Source of the DNA: CAZDCD01 sp964503885
Lineage (GTDB): Bacteria; Bacteroidota; Bacteroidia; Bacteroidales; UBA10428
Reading direction: 5' to 3'
Length of the DNA stretch: 64,000 nucleotides
Assembly: GCA_964503885.1 (NCBI GenBank)
Contig: CAZDCD010000007.1
Span: 111,152 to 175,151, forward strand
Shown here: in pieces, positions 1 through 9,199 of the stretch
Layout: each line of letters starts with the position of its first letter
Numbering within the stretch: position 1 is the first letter of the stretch
Made by a program: the position numbers and the translations under genes
The notes under the pieces: generated by a model
The model's database searches: none
What the model was told of the DNA's origin: nothing
What the model saw: the letters and a program-made list of their open reading frames with translations, nothing else

Positions 1-167
1 AGTGCCTGTGACCGCAGGTCACTTGCATAGTTCTGTTTTTGGATCAGGGCATTTTTCCGCGCCGCAAACAGCACGCAAAGAATGACGATAAGGATGGTAA
101 ATAGCAGGATAATAAATGCATTTAAAAATATTCTAAATTGTATAGGTATATGGTGGTTTTTTGCCAT
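1..167 (-). CDS. N-terminus of a membrane protein, cut by the window edge
   Basis: An open frame starts at the ATG at 167 and runs off the left edge of the window without a stop. The 55 visible residues begin MAKNHHIPIQFRIFLNAF and continue as one strongly hydrophobic segment (about residues 12-36) followed by a basic AARKN stretch, so this is a signal anchor or first transmembrane helix with the rest outside the window. It lies 55 bases downstream of the CheR gene on the same strand, so the two are probably cotranscribed. A membrane sensor kinase or phosphatase would fit beside CheR, but nothing visible proves it. Confidence 0.6.
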   Translation of the reverse strand, partial: MAKNHHIPIQFRIFLNAFIILLFTILIVILCVLFAARKNALIQKQNYASDLRSQA

Positions 168-222
168 TTCAGTGTAATTATCTATACATTACCTACGTAT
201 TGATAAATTTAGAATGTTAATT

Positions 223-1062
223 TCAATTTTTATAATATGCATGGCCTTTTTTTTGAAATTTTACCGAATACGATCCCAGAATGGTCTCATGCAATCCCAG
301 TATCAGGCATCCCGTATCATAAAGATTCTTATGGAAAAGGTCGAAGACCCTGTTTTGCAGGTCGTAATTGAAATAAATGATCACATTCCTGCACATGATT
401 ATGTCAAACTTAACATATTGCGTATTGTCTTCTGTAACAAGATCATGCTTTTTGAATACCGGTTTTTCCCGTAATGAATCGTTCATTTTGATCACATCTG
501 CTGTTTTGTCGATGGTTAAATATTTTTCGTAAGCTATGTCGTTGTACTCTTCAAAATTGTAAGGGTTTTCCTTGATCACTTTGTCAAAATTATCAAGGTA
601 ATTGATGTTAAACCGGTATTTGTAAAATCCCTGCCGGGCATTGTCCAGGACATCGGTATTCAGGTCGGTGGCATATACTTTGGCCCGGTCAAATATGTCC
701 AGTTCATGGAGCAGGATGAGCATGGAATAAACCTCCTGTCCGGTTGAACATCCGGCATGCCAGATATTGATCACAGGGTTGTTTTTCAGTTTCGGAAGAA
801 CGGCATATTTAATGGCCTGCCATACCTGGGGGTCACGAAAAAGTTCTGTGGTGTTTACGGTAATTTCTTTGACAATCTTTTCAATGAAGGGTATATCGCT
901 TTTCATCCTGTTAATCAACGCATTAAGGGTCATGCGGTTATCGGCAAGTACCTTTGCAAGTCTTCGTTTAAGTGATTTTTCTGAATACTGGCTAAAATCA
1001 TATTTTGAGAAATTTTTCAGAGCATATATAAACAACTGAAAATCCTGATCGGTTACCGTCAT
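223..1062 (-). CDS. cheR: CheR-type protein-glutamate O-methyltransferase
   Basis: A 279-residue protein of the usual length for CheR, which methylates glutamates of chemoreceptor-like proteins using S-adenosylmethionine. An N-terminal helical domain (about 1-70) is followed by the methyltransferase fold. Visible family motifs are TTELFRDP (71-78), the SAM loop HAGCSTGQEVYS (102-113), ATDLN (131-135) and CRNVIIYF (224-231). No chemotaxis genes (cheA, cheB, cheW) are in view, so it may serve a sensor-kinase pathway; many Bacteroidota CheR proteins sit with PAS kinases. The next gene on the strand is the membrane protein cut by the edge. The start is the first ATG and is divergent from the carbamoyltransferase across 157 bases. 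Confidence 0.9.
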   Translation of the reverse strand: MTVTDQDFQLFIYALKNFSKYDFSQYSEKSLKRRLAKVLADNRMTLNALINRMKSDIPFIEKIVKEITVNTTELFRDPQVWQAIKYAVLPKLKNNPVINIWHAGCSTGQEVYSMLILLHELDIFDRAKVYATDLNTDVLDNARQGFYKYRFNINYLDNFDKVIKENPYNFEEYNDIAYEKYLTIDKTADVIKMNDSLREKPVFKKHDLVTEDNTQYVKFDIIMCRNVIIYFNYDLQNRVFDLFHKNLYDTGCLILGLHETILGSYSVKFQKKGHAYYKN

Positions 1063-1219
1063 ATATTAATTATTATTCAGAAATCTTACCTGCCTATCTA
1101 TTCCAACTTTTTTTGTAATTAAATCTAATTAAAGTTTGCGAATAATTAAAACAAAATCAAAATATTTTGAGTTTTGATTCAGCAGGAATGGTTATATTGG
1201 TTGGGTTTTTATACGGATA

Positions 1220-2872
1220 ATGAAAACAAAAGTTAATAAAAATCTGTTGGCAATTTATGGAATTCAGGATTCATCCGATGAAAAGCATGCGGTAATGGTT
1301 CATGACCATTCTCTGGCATATTTCGAATCGGGCCGTATAAGCCGGTTTTGCCAACTCGAAAGGGTCACCGGGATAAAATATGACAACACACTGCATACGC
1401 ATATTGACAAGCTGTTGCGGCAATCCGGCTTAACTAGGAACAGGGTTGACATTGTATCCGTTGATCATGAACTGGGCAGGGCATTCATCTCTGGTTCGGG
1501 AAAAATACGTATTGAAGCCCCCCTTCATGATTCGCTGAAAGCAATACCCGAAAAGGCAAACCTGAGATGGATGGGAGAAAAAGGAACCGGGTTTGCAGTG
1601 AACCATGAGCTTGCCCATGTTTACAGCTGTATTCCCTTTTCGGGAATGTTCAGGAACAACAGCCTTCTGGTCCACTATGACGGCGGCGCAAGCAAAAGCA
1701 ATTTTTCGGCGTGGCATTACCTTGACAATACAGTATCTCCGGTCGAATACAATTACGATCTCAAATGCCTCACTTCCATTTTCAATGCCAATGCCCTGGT
1801 TTTTGCGATCCTTAAGGGCAGCATAAAGAATCAGAACAGCGTTCCGGGTAAGCTTATGGGGTATGCAGCTTACGGTAAATTCAGGCCGGAACTTGAAGAA
1901 TGGCTCAGGTTGAACGGGTTTTTTGCACACATCTGGAATAACAAGGAAGAGTTCTTTGCCAGATCCCGTGAAGACATGAAGATAAGCATACAGGGATTTG
2001 ATCAGAAAAATCTCTTTCTGCAGGATATTGCGGCCACACTTCATACTCTTTTTGTACGTGAATCATTCAACAAGTTCAAAGAGCTGCGACAAAAAACCGG
2101 CGCAGAATTCTTATACTATTCCGGCGGATCGGCGTTGAATATCAAACTGAACACGGTACTCGTGCGATCAGGATTGTTCAGGGATGTTTTTATTCCACCC
2201 TGTTCAAACGACAGCGGGTTATCCATCGGTGCCGGGGCAGCGTGTCAGCTTTACCGGGGCATAGAGGTGGCATTGCACAGTCCTTTCCTGAACAACTGGG
2301 GCATCGAGGATTACAAAACCCTGTATACTCGGGGGGATATTGAACGTATAGCAGAACTGTTGATCAAAGATCAGGTGATCGGGATATGCAACGGATATGG
2401 CGAAGCAGGTCCGCGTGCGCTGGGTAACAGGAGCGTTATAGCTCGTGCCTCTTCGCTTTCTCTGGCACAGAAGGTCAGCATCCAGCATAAGGGCCGGGAA
2501 TGGTACAGGCCTGTTGCTCCGGTCATGACCCTGAAAAATGCATGTTACTTTACGGGTGAAAACCCGCATCATCTTTCAAAATATATGCTTCTGGATCATG
2601 CCATTCTTCATGATAAGAAAAAGGAACTTGAGGGTTGTATTCATGCTGACGGAAGTTCAAGAATTCAGGTCTTGTATGAACCATCAGACAATCCATTCCT
2701 GTTTGAACTGCTGGATCACCTCGACAAGTACCATGATGTAAAAGCCCTGATCAATACCTCATTCAATTACCGGGGAGAACCGATGGTGCATACTGCTGAA
2801 GATGCCAGGAAGGCCGCTGTGCTTATGAAACTCGATGCCCTGGTGGTTAACGGACGGCTCGATATCATCTGA
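1220..2872 (+). CDS. NodU/TobZ-family carbamoyltransferase
   Basis: A 550-residue member of the O-carbamoyltransferase family (NodU, TobZ), which transfers a carbamoyl group from carbamoyl phosphate via carbamoyl-adenylate onto a sugar or natural-product hydroxyl. The N-terminal domain carries the metal-site motif VNHELAHVYS (127-136; His129 and His133) and DGGASKSN (154-161). The YrdC-like C-terminal domain carries GEAGPRALGNRSVIA (394-408), REWYRPVAPV (426-435) and INTSFNYRGEPMVHTAEDA (511-529). All are typical, so it looks active. The acceptor is unknown. It stands alone, divergent from cheR and convergent with the PorP gene. It lies about 5 kb from the lasso locus with T9SS genes between, so a role there is not supported. 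Confidence 0.9.
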   Translation: MKTKVNKNLLAIYGIQDSSDEKHAVMVHDHSLAYFESGRISRFCQLERVTGIKYDNTLHTHIDKLLRQSGLTRNRVDIVSVDHELGRAFISGSGKIRIEAPLHDSLKAIPEKANLRWMGEKGTGFAVNHELAHVYSCIPFSGMFRNNSLLVHYDGGASKSNFSAWHYLDNTVSPVEYNYDLKCLTSIFNANALVFAILKGSIKNQNSVPGKLMGYAAYGKFRPELEEWLRLNGFFAHIWNNKEEFFARSREDMKISIQGFDQKNLFLQDIAATLHTLFVRESFNKFKELRQKTGAEFLYYSGGSALNIKLNTVLVRSGLFRDVFIPPCSNDSGLSIGAGAACQLYRGIEVALHSPFLNNWGIEDYKTLYTRGDIERIAELLIKDQVIGICNGYGEAGPRALGNRSVIARASSLSLAQKVSIQHKGREWYRPVAPVMTLKNACYFTGENPHHLSKYMLLDHAILHDKKKELEGCIHADGSSRIQVLYEPSDNPFLFELLDHLDKYHDVKALINTSFNYRGEPMVHTAEDARKAAVLMKLDALVVNGRLDII

Positions 2873-2881
2873 TAACATCAT

Positions 2882-2905
2882 ATTATGCCGATCGTATAGC
2901 ATAAT
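2882..2905. terminator. Possible hairpin between convergent genes
   Basis: ATTATGC (2882-2888) pairs perfectly with GCATAAT (2899-2905) around a 10-base loop, between the ends of the carbamoyltransferase and PorP genes. The stem is AT-rich and there is no long T run, so termination is only a guess from its position. Confidence 0.3.
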
Positions 2906-2991
2906 CAAAAGTCCGCGGCATGGATTGGTGATGCACTGGATAAATAGGACAGTTGACTCTGGGAAATGGTGCCGAAGATAGTTTTTGAATT

Positions 2992-3882
2992 CTACTTTAC
3001 AAAACTGGCAAATCTATACATAAGAAATATCTCATGTGATCCAAAGGTCTTCGCATTCAACCCGTTCAGTGTCAGATCAAAGGAATACCCTGTGACCAGG
3101 TCTTTGTTCTGATAACCGAGCTGAATAACCAGCGCTTCCGAGGTCCTGTAAGATAATCCTGTGAGGAGCATATCCCTGAAGATAAGCCGTGTATTGATAT
3201 CGGCCTGGAACAACCCGGCTTCCACGAATTTAAAAAGAAGCGAAGGCTCCAGTTTGAAGTCGGTGCCCAGATCGAACATATATCCCCCTTGCAGGTAATA
3301 ATGCCTTACCTGTTTCTGCTGTAAAATCCTGTCGGTCTTCAGATCGACATTACGGTTGAAAAGCTGGGGAACGGAAATTCCTGCAAAGTATTTTTCACCG
3401 TACAGGTACATGCCGAATGATGCATCGGGTACGATCATCTTATCAGTACCCAGGAATACAGGGTCGTCGGGCGTTTCAATAGTGAAATTCGATTTGTCGA
3501 GGTACAGCTGGTAAAGCAATGCAGACAGGCCGAAAGAAAGCCTTGTTCCGGAAGAACTCACCTCTATATGGTAGCTGTAAGTTCCTTCGATGCCCGTTTT
3601 GCGCAGGGGACCGGTCTGGTAGTTGAAGATTTTCATTCCTGCACCCATGTCTTCTGCAAATTGCATGTCGCCCGAGAGATATTGTATCGACGGTGATTCC
3701 CGGATACCTGCCCAGAGTTTACGGTAAGTAAATGCAACCGGGATTTTCTCGGTAATGCCTGTAGCGGCGGGGTTTATGGCATAATGGTTGAGCGTGTATT
3801 GACTTAACGAAGGGATCTGCTGTGCCCGAATATGCGGCACTGCCATTGCAGTAAGAAATAACAGCGTAATTAATTTTTTCAT
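2992..3882 (-). CDS. PorP/SprF-family type IX secretion outer-membrane protein
   Basis: A 296-residue protein with a signal peptide (1-20, ending IRAQ) and the hallmark start of PorP/SprF proteins: QQIPSLSQYTLNHYAINPAATG followed by TYRKLWAGI. The remainder is a run of amphipathic strands expected for an outer-membrane barrel. SprF-like proteins are needed for secretion or surface attachment of a partner large type B T9SS cargo, and the pair is usually encoded side by side. Here the partner lies immediately upstream, with 15 bases between its stop and this start. The core T9SS machinery is not in the window. Confidence 0.9.
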   Translation of the reverse strand: MKKLITLLFLTAMAVPHIRAQQIPSLSQYTLNHYAINPAATGITEKIPVAFTYRKLWAGIRESPSIQYLSGDMQFAEDMGAGMKIFNYQTGPLRKTGIEGTYSYHIEVSSSGTRLSFGLSALLYQLYLDKSNFTIETPDDPVFLGTDKMIVPDASFGMYLYGEKYFAGISVPQLFNRNVDLKTDRILQQKQVRHYYLQGGYMFDLGTDFKLEPSLLFKFVEAGLFQADINTRLIFRDMLLTGLSYRTSEALVIQLGYQNKDLVTGYSFDLTLNGLNAKTFGSHEIFLMYRFASFVK

Positions 3883-3897
3883 GGCAGTGAGAATTAG

Positions 3898-6800
3898 CTA
3901 TTTTACTATGTTCACCGGACCCGTAAGCACTTCGGAGCCATCGCCCGGATCGATCACGTAATAATACGTCCCTGATGGCAACTCTTTGCCGTTATATGTT
4001 CCGTCCCATGGCTGAGAATATCCGCCGGAGCTGAATACCTCAATACCCCATACATTGTAAATCTTTACCGTACTTCCCGGGTAAGTACCTATGTTGCCTA
4101 TATTCCAGACCTCGTTGATGCCGTCACCATTCGGACTGAATGCATCATAAATAACAAGGTTACTGCCGTTCGTAAGCAGAATGTTTACGTCGAGCGTATT
4201 CGATTCGCACAGGTTGGTGTCGATAGCATACACTTCATACTGGCCGGCCTGAAGCCCTGTGAATTCACCTGTTGCGCTGGTCAGGCTGTCTGATCCCTCC
4301 GGTTGCAGAATAAAAGTTACCGGCTCTGTACCTCCTGTATAATCCAGTACGATCGCTCCGTCCAGTGTACCTGTCTGATGGCTTACTTCTGTTGTGTCGA
4401 TGATCAGCAACCCGGGGTCAGTGATTGAAAGCAGACTGCCGGGTATCTCGCATTCATCGTCAGTAACCACTACAGAATAATCGCCTCCGGGGAGACCTGT
4501 AAATATGCCGTTGTTGTCGAAAAACGCATTGCCGCCGTCGATAGAATACCTCAGGTTTGCGGCTCCGCCTGAAGCCGAAATAGTAATGGCTCCGTCGCCG
4601 GCTCCGTGGCATGAAATATCTTGTACTTCTTCCGATCCAATTATAATGCCCGCCGGCTGGTCAATCGAAACCAGGGAATCGGGCGATTCACAGGCATTAT
4701 CATCCATGATCCGCAAGGTATAATCACCTGCAGGAACCTCAAGTACCGGGTTTGCCGAATATTCGGTCCCACCGTCGACCGAGTATCGGTATGAACCTGT
4801 ACCTCCGGCTGCACCTATCGTTATGGTACCGTCGTCGTATCCGTAACAGGTGGCATCGGTAAGGCTTACAGACTGATAGGTCAGCGGGGAGGGTTCATCA
4901 AGGAAGAAATCAAACTCATTGACACAGTTAAATGCATCGGTGATGGTGAGGGAATAATCTCCGGCGCCTATATTGTCGATAACCCGCTGGTTCCAGCCGG
5001 TGTTCCACTGGTAATCAAATGCCGGTGTACCGCCTGAAACTGCCGGTGTTATCCGCCCGTCGGAATCTCCGGTGCACGAGGGTAAAAGGTATGCGGGAAC
5101 AGCCAGGATCTGGTCCGGTTCGGTAATGTTTACCTGGTTGGTGATAAAGCAAAGGTTGGCATCGTTTACCGTAACGGTATAGAGGCCTGCACCAAGTCCG
5201 GTTGCAGTGGGTGTGATCTGGCCTCCGGGATCATTCCAGAGATAGGATAACGGTGCTGTTCCTCCGCCGGCATTTGCAAATGCTTCGGCATTCAGGTCAC
5301 CATAACAGTAATTCCGGTTTATCGGGTCGGGGATGATCGTAAGGGATATCGCGGGAGGCTGTGTGATCTGCTCGGAGCCGGTCTCCGTACATCCTTTTGA
5401 ATCAGTGACCGTGACCGAATAGTTGGCCGCAGCGACATTCACCAGGTCCTCGGTAGTCGACCCGTTGCTCCAGTTGAAAGAATAGGGCAGTGTTCCGCCA
5501 CTGACAGTAAGATTGAGGACTCCCGAATTGTCGTTGTTGCACCTGAGGGGGAAGCTGTTCAGCAGCAACGAGACAGGTGCCGATGGTTCGTTGATCTGTA
5601 CCGAGGTTTGTGCCGTTTTGGCATCGTTGTCGGTAACGGTGACATAATACAGGCCACCTGACATGTTCGTACGCACCAGCACACTGTCGCCCACAGAATT
5701 GGGCCCGTCCGACCAGTTGTAGGTATACGGGTAAGCGCCGTTCAGAACAGTGATTGTGGCCGAACCGTTGGCGCTTCCGTTGCATGTTACATCGGTTTTT
5801 GCCGTTACCTGGGCAATAAGTATGGTCTGGTCGAACACAATGAATAGGGTATCGCCGGAACATCCGTTGTTGTCGGTAATATTGATCAGGTAATTGCCCC
5901 CGTTCAGGCCTGAAATATCTTCATCCGAAGATGTAAAGCTAGCAGGACCGGTCCAGGAATACCCGTAAGGTGCTGTTCCGCCGCTTACCGTAAGGTCTAT
6001 TGCCCCGTTGCTTCCGGGCGGAATGGTCACATCGGCGACCATGGAATTCCCGAAAGTTATGGGTTGAGGCTGGGTGACAATAAAAGTATCTTTCCTCTGG
6101 CACAGGTTTTTATCTTTCAGGGTGAGGATGTATGTTCCCCTGTTGATGTTGAGCTGGTCCTGGGCAGTGGGATTGATCCCCGATCCGTCGGGCGATGTCC
6201 AGCTATAGGTATAGGGCAGCGTTCCTCCGGTTGGCGTAACATCGATGGCGCCGTTGCTGCCGTTGTAGCACGAAACGTCAGTGATTATTCCGGGAGCGGA
6301 GAGGGGCAAAGGCTGGGTTATTGTTATAGTAGCAACAGCAACCGAATCACGGCTATCTGTTACTGTTACTGAGTATAAACCAGCTGATAAACCGGAAGCA
6401 ATAGAATCATCTATACCAGAAGAAGGTGCATGACTCCATTGATATGTAAATGGAGGTACTCCAAAATAGGGAGTAACTTTTAAAGAACCTGAATTATCAT
6501 CAGAACATTTAAGATTGTTAACGGTAGTAAAAACCGCCGAATAGGGCGGTGTATAGCGAGCAACCAATCCATCAAAGCTTCCAGGATTGTTATTTACAAG
6601 CGAAGATTCTCCGACATAAAGTATGGAAGATTTGAAATAACCTGTAATATAAATATTGTTATTGATATCAACAAATATTGCATCAGAAATATCTTTCCGC
6701 GAATCAGATCCTTTGATCTGTGTGCTTTTTAACCTATTACCCTGCAAATCAAAAGTTCCTATAAACATATTGGTGTCGGAAGGGCTGTTTCCGGTCAAAG

Positions 6801-7932
6801 TATCTTGGCCAAAAATCAATTCACCGGTATAATACCCTGAAAGATAAAGAAAATTGTTTTTTTCCTCAATACTTACAGCATATTCTGGATTTGAAGAACC
6901 ATAGCTTTTGGCCCATTGGAGTATTCCGTTTTTATTATATTTGACAATAAATATGTCATTGTTTCCCTTATTTTGAAGTGGATTTAAAGATTGAAGTGTT
7001 GCTGTAGAATCGAATGTAAGAATTGGACTGCGAAAATAGCCGCTAAAATAAACATTACCAAATGCATCGTCAGCAAGTGAGCCAGAAATATCTATATTAT
7101 TCCCACGCGATCGCCTAACCCATAGACCATTACCGTTGATATCTGTTTTGTAGAGAAAAAGATCGGAAAAATTTGCTGCATAGCTAGTTATAGTATCGAT
7201 ATCAAGATTTAACTGATCCCTAAAATATCCATTAAAATAATATCCATCAGTGGAAGCTTTTACATTAGTAAATCGTGTTGAAATATTGCTTCCTGTAATA
7301 TTTTTAGCCCAAATAAATTGTCCGTTCTGATCAAGCTTTAAGATAAAATTATGAGTTCCGATTTGTGTAAAAGAATTACCATCAAAATTTACCTGATTTA
7401 AATAAGTGCCAGTGATAATAAGATTATTTGAATTATCAAAAACTATTGATGATGGATTATTATTAGTATTGCTAATGGCAATATTTTTCTTTAATATACA
7501 ACTTCCATCTGAAGTAAATTTAATTAGTGCAGTATTCCTAACACTAGGTGTTAAAACCAGAGTATCTGTTGTACCAATGAAAATTGTATCCATAAGTCCA
7601 CCGACGAAGTAAAGTACATTATCCCTTAAGGTAATATCCAAGAAGTTGTCAATTCCTTTACCCCCAATTTGTTTGAACCATAACAAAGTTTTTTCTGGAC
7701 TCAATTTTGCAACATATAAATCTCTGGCACCATGAGAATTATAAATATCATAAGATCCCAAAAAATAACCTGATACATAAACATTATTTACATCATCATT
7801 TATTATTTTCAGAACAGCAAAAGTTCCGTTCGATTGAAAATGGAATATACTTTCCCAATCTTGCGCTATAGCAAAAACGTGATTGAATAGTAAGAATAAA
7901 AAAATTAGGTTCTTGAAATTACTTTTAAGCAT
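3898..7932 (-). CDS. Large SprB-repeat adhesin-like protein with T9SS type B sorting domain
   Basis: A 1344-residue secreted protein. Order: signal peptide (1-24), a bacterial beta-propeller of repeated GNVYFSGYF / NNIYITGYF blades (about 25-460), around ten SprB-type repeats of roughly 80 residues (about 470-1250; recognisable as TCNGSANGSATITVLNGAYPYTYNW and variants), and a gliding-motility type C-terminal domain (about 1263-1344) starting DAFSPNGDGINEVWNIGN with KIYNVWG and LPSGTYYYVI. That tail directs export by type IX secretion (type B). A surface adhesin or filament role is likely by analogy with SprB. Composition changes sharply inside the gene: the propeller half is very AT-rich, the repeat half GC-rich. 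The gene starts 14 bases after the lasso precursor stop. Confidence 0.9.
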   Translation of the reverse strand: MLKSNFKNLIFLFLLFNHVFAIAQDWESIFHFQSNGTFAVLKIINDDVNNVYVSGYFLGSYDIYNSHGARDLYVAKLSPEKTLLWFKQIGGKGIDNFLDITLRDNVLYFVGGLMDTIFIGTTDTLVLTPSVRNTALIKFTSDGSCILKKNIAISNTNNNPSSIVFDNSNNLIITGTYLNQVNFDGNSFTQIGTHNFILKLDQNGQFIWAKNITGSNISTRFTNVKASTDGYYFNGYFRDQLNLDIDTITSYAANFSDLFLYKTDINGNGLWVRRSRGNNIDISGSLADDAFGNVYFSGYFRSPILTFDSTATLQSLNPLQNKGNNDIFIVKYNKNGILQWAKSYGSSNPEYAVSIEEKNNFLYLSGYYTGELIFGQDTLTGNSPSDTNMFIGTFDLQGNRLKSTQIKGSDSRKDISDAIFVDINNNIYITGYFKSSILYVGESSLVNNNPGSFDGLVARYTPPYSAVFTTVNNLKCSDDNSGSLKVTPYFGVPPFTYQWSHAPSSGIDDSIASGLSAGLYSVTVTDSRDSVAVATITITQPLPLSAPGIITDVSCYNGSNGAIDVTPTGGTLPYTYSWTSPDGSGINPTAQDQLNINRGTYILTLKDKNLCQRKDTFIVTQPQPITFGNSMVADVTIPPGSNGAIDLTVSGGTAPYGYSWTGPASFTSSDEDISGLNGGNYLINITDNNGCSGDTLFIVFDQTILIAQVTAKTDVTCNGSANGSATITVLNGAYPYTYNWSDGPNSVGDSVLVRTNMSGGLYYVTVTDNDAKTAQTSVQINEPSAPVSLLLNSFPLRCNNDNSGVLNLTVSGGTLPYSFNWSNGSTTEDLVNVAAANYSVTVTDSKGCTETGSEQITQPPAISLTIIPDPINRNYCYGDLNAEAFANAGGGTAPLSYLWNDPGGQITPTATGLGAGLYTVTVNDANLCFITNQVNITEPDQILAVPAYLLPSCTGDSDGRITPAVSGGTPAFDYQWNTGWNQRVIDNIGAGDYSLTITDAFNCVNEFDFFLDEPSPLTYQSVSLTDATCYGYDDGTITIGAAGGTGSYRYSVDGGTEYSANPVLEVPAGDYTLRIMDDNACESPDSLVSIDQPAGIIIGSEEVQDISCHGAGDGAITISASGGAANLRYSIDGGNAFFDNNGIFTGLPGGDYSVVVTDDECEIPGSLLSITDPGLLIIDTTEVSHQTGTLDGAIVLDYTGGTEPVTFILQPEGSDSLTSATGEFTGLQAGQYEVYAIDTNLCESNTLDVNILLTNGSNLVIYDAFSPNGDGINEVWNIGNIGTYPGSTVKIYNVWGIEVFSSGGYSQPWDGTYNGKELPSGTYYYVIDPGDGSEVLTGPVNIVK

Positions 7933-7946
7933 AGTAAAATGGGTTA

Positions 7947-8093
7947 TTATGGGCTTACAGTTCCATTATAGGTAGTACCTTCTATATCTCCAGCATATAC
8001 TCCTCCATAAGTATTATGAATACCTAAGCTTTTTATGTTCGGTGCCAGCCATTCTTTCTTGTTTTTAAACTTAACTTTTTCTAAGTTTTTCAT
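7947..8093 (-). CDS. Lasso peptide precursor (leader plus 19-residue core)
   Basis: A 48-codon frame from ATG (8093) to TAA (7947). The leader (1-29) contains W15-x-x-P18-x-I20-x-x-x-G24, matching the YxxPxLxxxG element that lasso B1 proteins bind, and Thr28 is at the penultimate leader position, as the family requires. Predicted core (30-48, nucleotides 7950-8006): GGVYAGDIEGTTYNGTVSP. Core Gly1 and Glu9 would give a 9-residue ring; Asp7, or Glu8 if cleavage is one residue later, are alternatives. It lies 124 bases downstream of the B2 peptidase on the same strand, in an AT-rich stretch. Tyr4, Tyr13, the hydroxyl residues and Ser18 are possible tailoring sites. Motif match and neighbours make the call strong; ring size and cleavage site are inferred. 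Confidence 0.88.
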   Translation of the reverse strand: MKNLEKVKFKNKKEWLAPNIKSLGIHNTYGGVYAGDIEGTTYNGTVSP

Positions 8094-8175
8094 CCGAGCG
8101 TTTTTTTGGTCTGAATTTTAAGCTTTTGAGTTTAATCTTTCTATCCTAATTTTTGTATTTAAAAATCATACTATA

Positions 8176-8191
8176 GATTGAGAATTCAATC
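8176..8191. other. Short inverted repeat between precursor and B2 gene
   Basis: GATTGA and TCAATC flank a 4-base loop in the AT-rich 124-base spacer (8094-8217) upstream of the lasso precursor. It could be an operator or mRNA hairpin, or chance in AT-rich DNA. No convincing TAnnTTTG promoter box was found in this spacer. Confidence 0.25.
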
Positions 8192-8217
8192 CACAATTAA
8201 AAAAAACATATATTATT

Positions 8218-8649
8218 TTAGTCAAATAAATAAATCGTTTTAAAATTCCTTTTCCCAAGAAATACCACCCTCTCCCCCACCTTCACAAAAGCATGTGCCT
8301 TCAATAGTTGAAGCCGGGAATTGTTCACCCCCAGGGCAATGGTGCTTTCCACACCCAGTTTATTAAGCAGCAGCTTAAACACGATCGATCTTACCAGGCA
8401 GCTTAGCGTTACCGGACTAAATCTGCTGATCCGGCGCATGGTTCTTCGTGTAAGCCGGATCATCTGCAGCCTGTGCTCTTCGTCCGCCCTGAAGCTGGGT
8501 TTTGTTTTCAGCAGGTGCATATAGGTCTTCAAGGGGAACAGGTAGACCAGCATAAATACCGGCAGGCTGAGCAAAAAACCCTTCACCAGCAATCGTTTTT
8601 CAACAGCCGGGACCTGATAAAACCGTCGTAAATAATAAGAAAGCTTCAT
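8218..8649 (-). CDS. Lasso peptide B2 leader peptidase (transglutaminase-like)
   Basis: A 143-residue protein of the lasso B2 family (Transglut_core3), the cysteine protease that removes the precursor leader. The family Cys lies in TLSCLVRSIVFKLLL (Cys84) and the family His in LLKAHAFVKVGERVVFLGK (His119). The third (Asp) residue of the triad is not obvious to me. The hydrophobic segment at about 22-42 is also usual in B2 proteins. Its ATG follows the stop of the PqqD-like gene by 3 bases, so the two are translationally coupled. B1 and B2 are separate proteins here, as in Gram-positive lasso loci, rather than fused as in McjB. The precursor is next downstream. Confidence 0.88.
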   Translation of the reverse strand: MKLSYYLRRFYQVPAVEKRLLVKGFLLSLPVFMLVYLFPLKTYMHLLKTKPSFRADEEHRLQMIRLTRRTMRRISRFSPVTLSCLVRSIVFKLLLNKLGVESTIALGVNNSRLQLLKAHAFVKVGERVVFLGKRNFKTIYLFD

Positions 8650-8652
8650 GCT

Positions 8653-8982
8653 CTAACCGTGTCTTTGTTTATCCTTCGGGATGGTCACGTCAACCAGTTT
8701 TTTATCGGCCAGTTGCTCAATGAACGTCAATGTATCTTTTTTACACTGCTCTTCGTCGATCTCATACTCGTCAAGCAAGGTTGTGATGAGGTGCTTCCAG
8801 GTAATTCCTTCTTCGAGGAGCTGCCATATGTGCGAACCCACCCTATCCATGCCATAATACTCGCTGTTCTCAATGCTCAGCATCACTACCTCACCGTCTA
8901 TTTCGCTGAAAAGCTGGTCATTTTTTCGTTTCAGCACCGTCTGCGGGGAAAATTCCCCGCTTTTTTTACCTGTCCTGGCCAT
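8653..8982 (-). CDS. PqqD-like lasso B1 (RiPP recognition element) protein
   Basis: A 109-residue single-domain PqqD-family protein. The signature DGEVVMLSIENSEYYGMDRVGSHIW (about 29-53) is followed by the helical LLDEYEIDEEQCKKDTLTFIEQL. PqqD-fold proteins bind the leader of ribosomal peptides and present it to the modifying enzymes. Immediately upstream of a B2 peptidase this is the lasso B1 component, whose expected target is the W-x2-P-x-I-x3-G element of the precursor. It carries a basic N-terminal extension (about 1-20) before the domain. A 658-base gap separates it from the sulfotransferase upstream, which is long for an operon. Confidence 0.9.
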   Translation of the reverse strand: MARTGKKSGEFSPQTVLKRKNDQLFSEIDGEVVMLSIENSEYYGMDRVGSHIWQLLEEGITWKHLITTLLDEYEIDEEQCKKDTLTFIEQLADKKLVDVTIPKDKQRHG

Positions 8983-9199
8983 CTTCAGTTACACTTTTAC
9001 ACCCCCGATAGTGCAGGGTATTCTGTCACAAAAATAGGCAATTGGAACCGGTGATGCAAATCATCTTGAAATTTACGAAAAAAGCCGGCTAATTGTTATG
9101 AATTCACATGTAATTTTAAACAAATCAGGAGTTTTAATTAACAAAGGAAATGACCGGAGGCATGAATTGCCAAGGTTTGATCTGCACCACGAGAACCAG

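Noticed and set aside
1220..2872. The carbamoyltransferase as an extra lasso tailoring enzyme
   Set aside because: It is on the other side of two T9SS genes, has its own orientation, and the lasso locus is complete without it.
5402..5863. A 153-residue frame inside the T9SS gene, another reading frame of the same strand
   Set aside because: It lacks any recognisable domain, lies wholly inside the SprB repeats and shows the frame artefacts of repetitive GC-rich DNA.
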